From positions 1-35,108 of the forward strand of contig CASESB010000065.1 in assembly GCA_949290475.1 (NCBI GenBank): 35,108 nt of DNA. Direction: 5' to 3'. The number at the start of each line of letters is the position of its first letter. Position 1 is the first letter of the stretch. The position numbers were made by a program, and so were the translations under genes. This DNA comes from an uncultured Bacillota bacterium (lineage in GTDB: Bacteria > Bacillota > Clostridia > Peptostreptococcales > Anaerovoracaceae). Below the pieces are notes generated by a model, which saw only the letters and a program-made list of their open reading frames with translations, was not told where the DNA came from and did not search any database. Positions 34,935 to 35,108 of this stretch are shown here, in pieces.

Positions 34935-35108
34935 ACGCTCGTCCTGTATGCCTCCAGTATGCCGGGTATCCCCTTGAGGGAGCGGCATATCTTTTCCATC
35001 TGATCCTTGTTCTTTATGGAAAGGATGAGATTGATCTTCACGGTTTCATCCTTGTCCGCCCTGGCGTTGAGCCCGGAGATATTGACGTCCATATCCTCGC
35101 ATATCTTC
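34931..35108 (-). CDS. relA: (p)ppGpp synthetase/hydrolase RelA/SpoT, C-terminal end (cut by window edge)
   Basis: The last 58 codons of a gene enter from the right edge and end at the TGA at 34933-34931. They read as the C-terminal ACT domain of a long RelA/SpoT homologue: [20 protein letters not shown], then [14 protein letters not shown] and [15 protein letters not shown]. The relA-dtd neighbour pair is standard in Firmicutes, which supports the call. The synthetase and hydrolase domains are outside the window. Confidence 0.9.
   Translation of the reverse strand, partial: KICEDMDVNISGLNARADKDETVKINLILSIKNKDQMEKICRSLKGIPGILEAYRTSV

Noticed and set aside
1..35108. CRISPR arrays, tRNA or rRNA genes, insertion sequences, toxin-antitoxin pairs, riboswitches
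   Set aside because: Gaps between genes are at most about 130 bases and were read individually. None holds a repeat array, a tRNA-like cloverleaf, a T-box or a known riboswitch core.

Overview
The window is a dense bacterial chromosome segment in which every gene I can support lies on the minus strand. I see no tRNA, rRNA, CRISPR array, insertion sequence or prophage gene. The gene set (RNase J, YlbF, TlyA, TrmR with a U32-family tRNA hydroxylation protein, SstT, HemZ, and the relA-dtd-MBL-hemZ-hisS-aspS and nusB-xseA-xseB-ispA-dxs-tlyA orders) points to Clostridia (Firmicutes). A glycyl radical enzyme with its activase implies an anaerobe. GC content looks slightly above 50 % by eye, and Ile ATA and Arg AGG codons are frequent beside CTG Leu. 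This would suit a mid-GC lineage such as the Anaerovoracaceae/Peptostreptococcales, but that placement is inference.

The layout below follows transcription, from right to left. (1) About 35108-21848 is a translation, RNA and cofactor convoy: relA 3' end, dtd, MBL hydrolase, hemZ, hisS, aspS, sstT, nadD, yqeK, rsfS, leuS, rnjA and a ylbF-family gene. Genes overlap or lie within a few tens of bases, often by ATGA. (2) efp (21211-21771) stands alone between a clear promoter and a clear terminator. (3) mltG-trmR-trhP (21106-18123) corresponds to the Bacillus yrrL-M-(N)O cluster and combines a septal glycan lyase with 5-methoxyuridine tRNA modification. (4) corC/CNNM, a ZIP metal transporter and a LuxR-type regulator (18058-14768) lie between a promoter and a terminator. 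(5) A radical-SAM activase and a glycyl radical enzyme (14651-11134) form the one clearly accessory catabolic unit. The regulator directly upstream is its natural candidate controller. (6) nusB, a TsaD-like paralogue, xseA, xseB, ispA, dxs, tlyA, a class I aminotransferase, mutS and mutL (cut by the window edge) form a second long convoy, with a promoter that overlaps the terminator of the unit before it.

The accessory interest lies between 14.8 and 11.0 kb. The glycyl radical enzyme has a GCVEP active site, a four-cysteine cluster shortly after it, and an N-terminal extension. Its control region holds two palindromes, one of which doubles as the terminator of the regulator gene. Two promoters elsewhere (corC and efp) share a 15-base motif. 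I found no evidence for a wholly new multi-gene system. The strongest candidate for undescribed biology is the unassigned glycyl radical enzyme with its own LuxR-type regulator.
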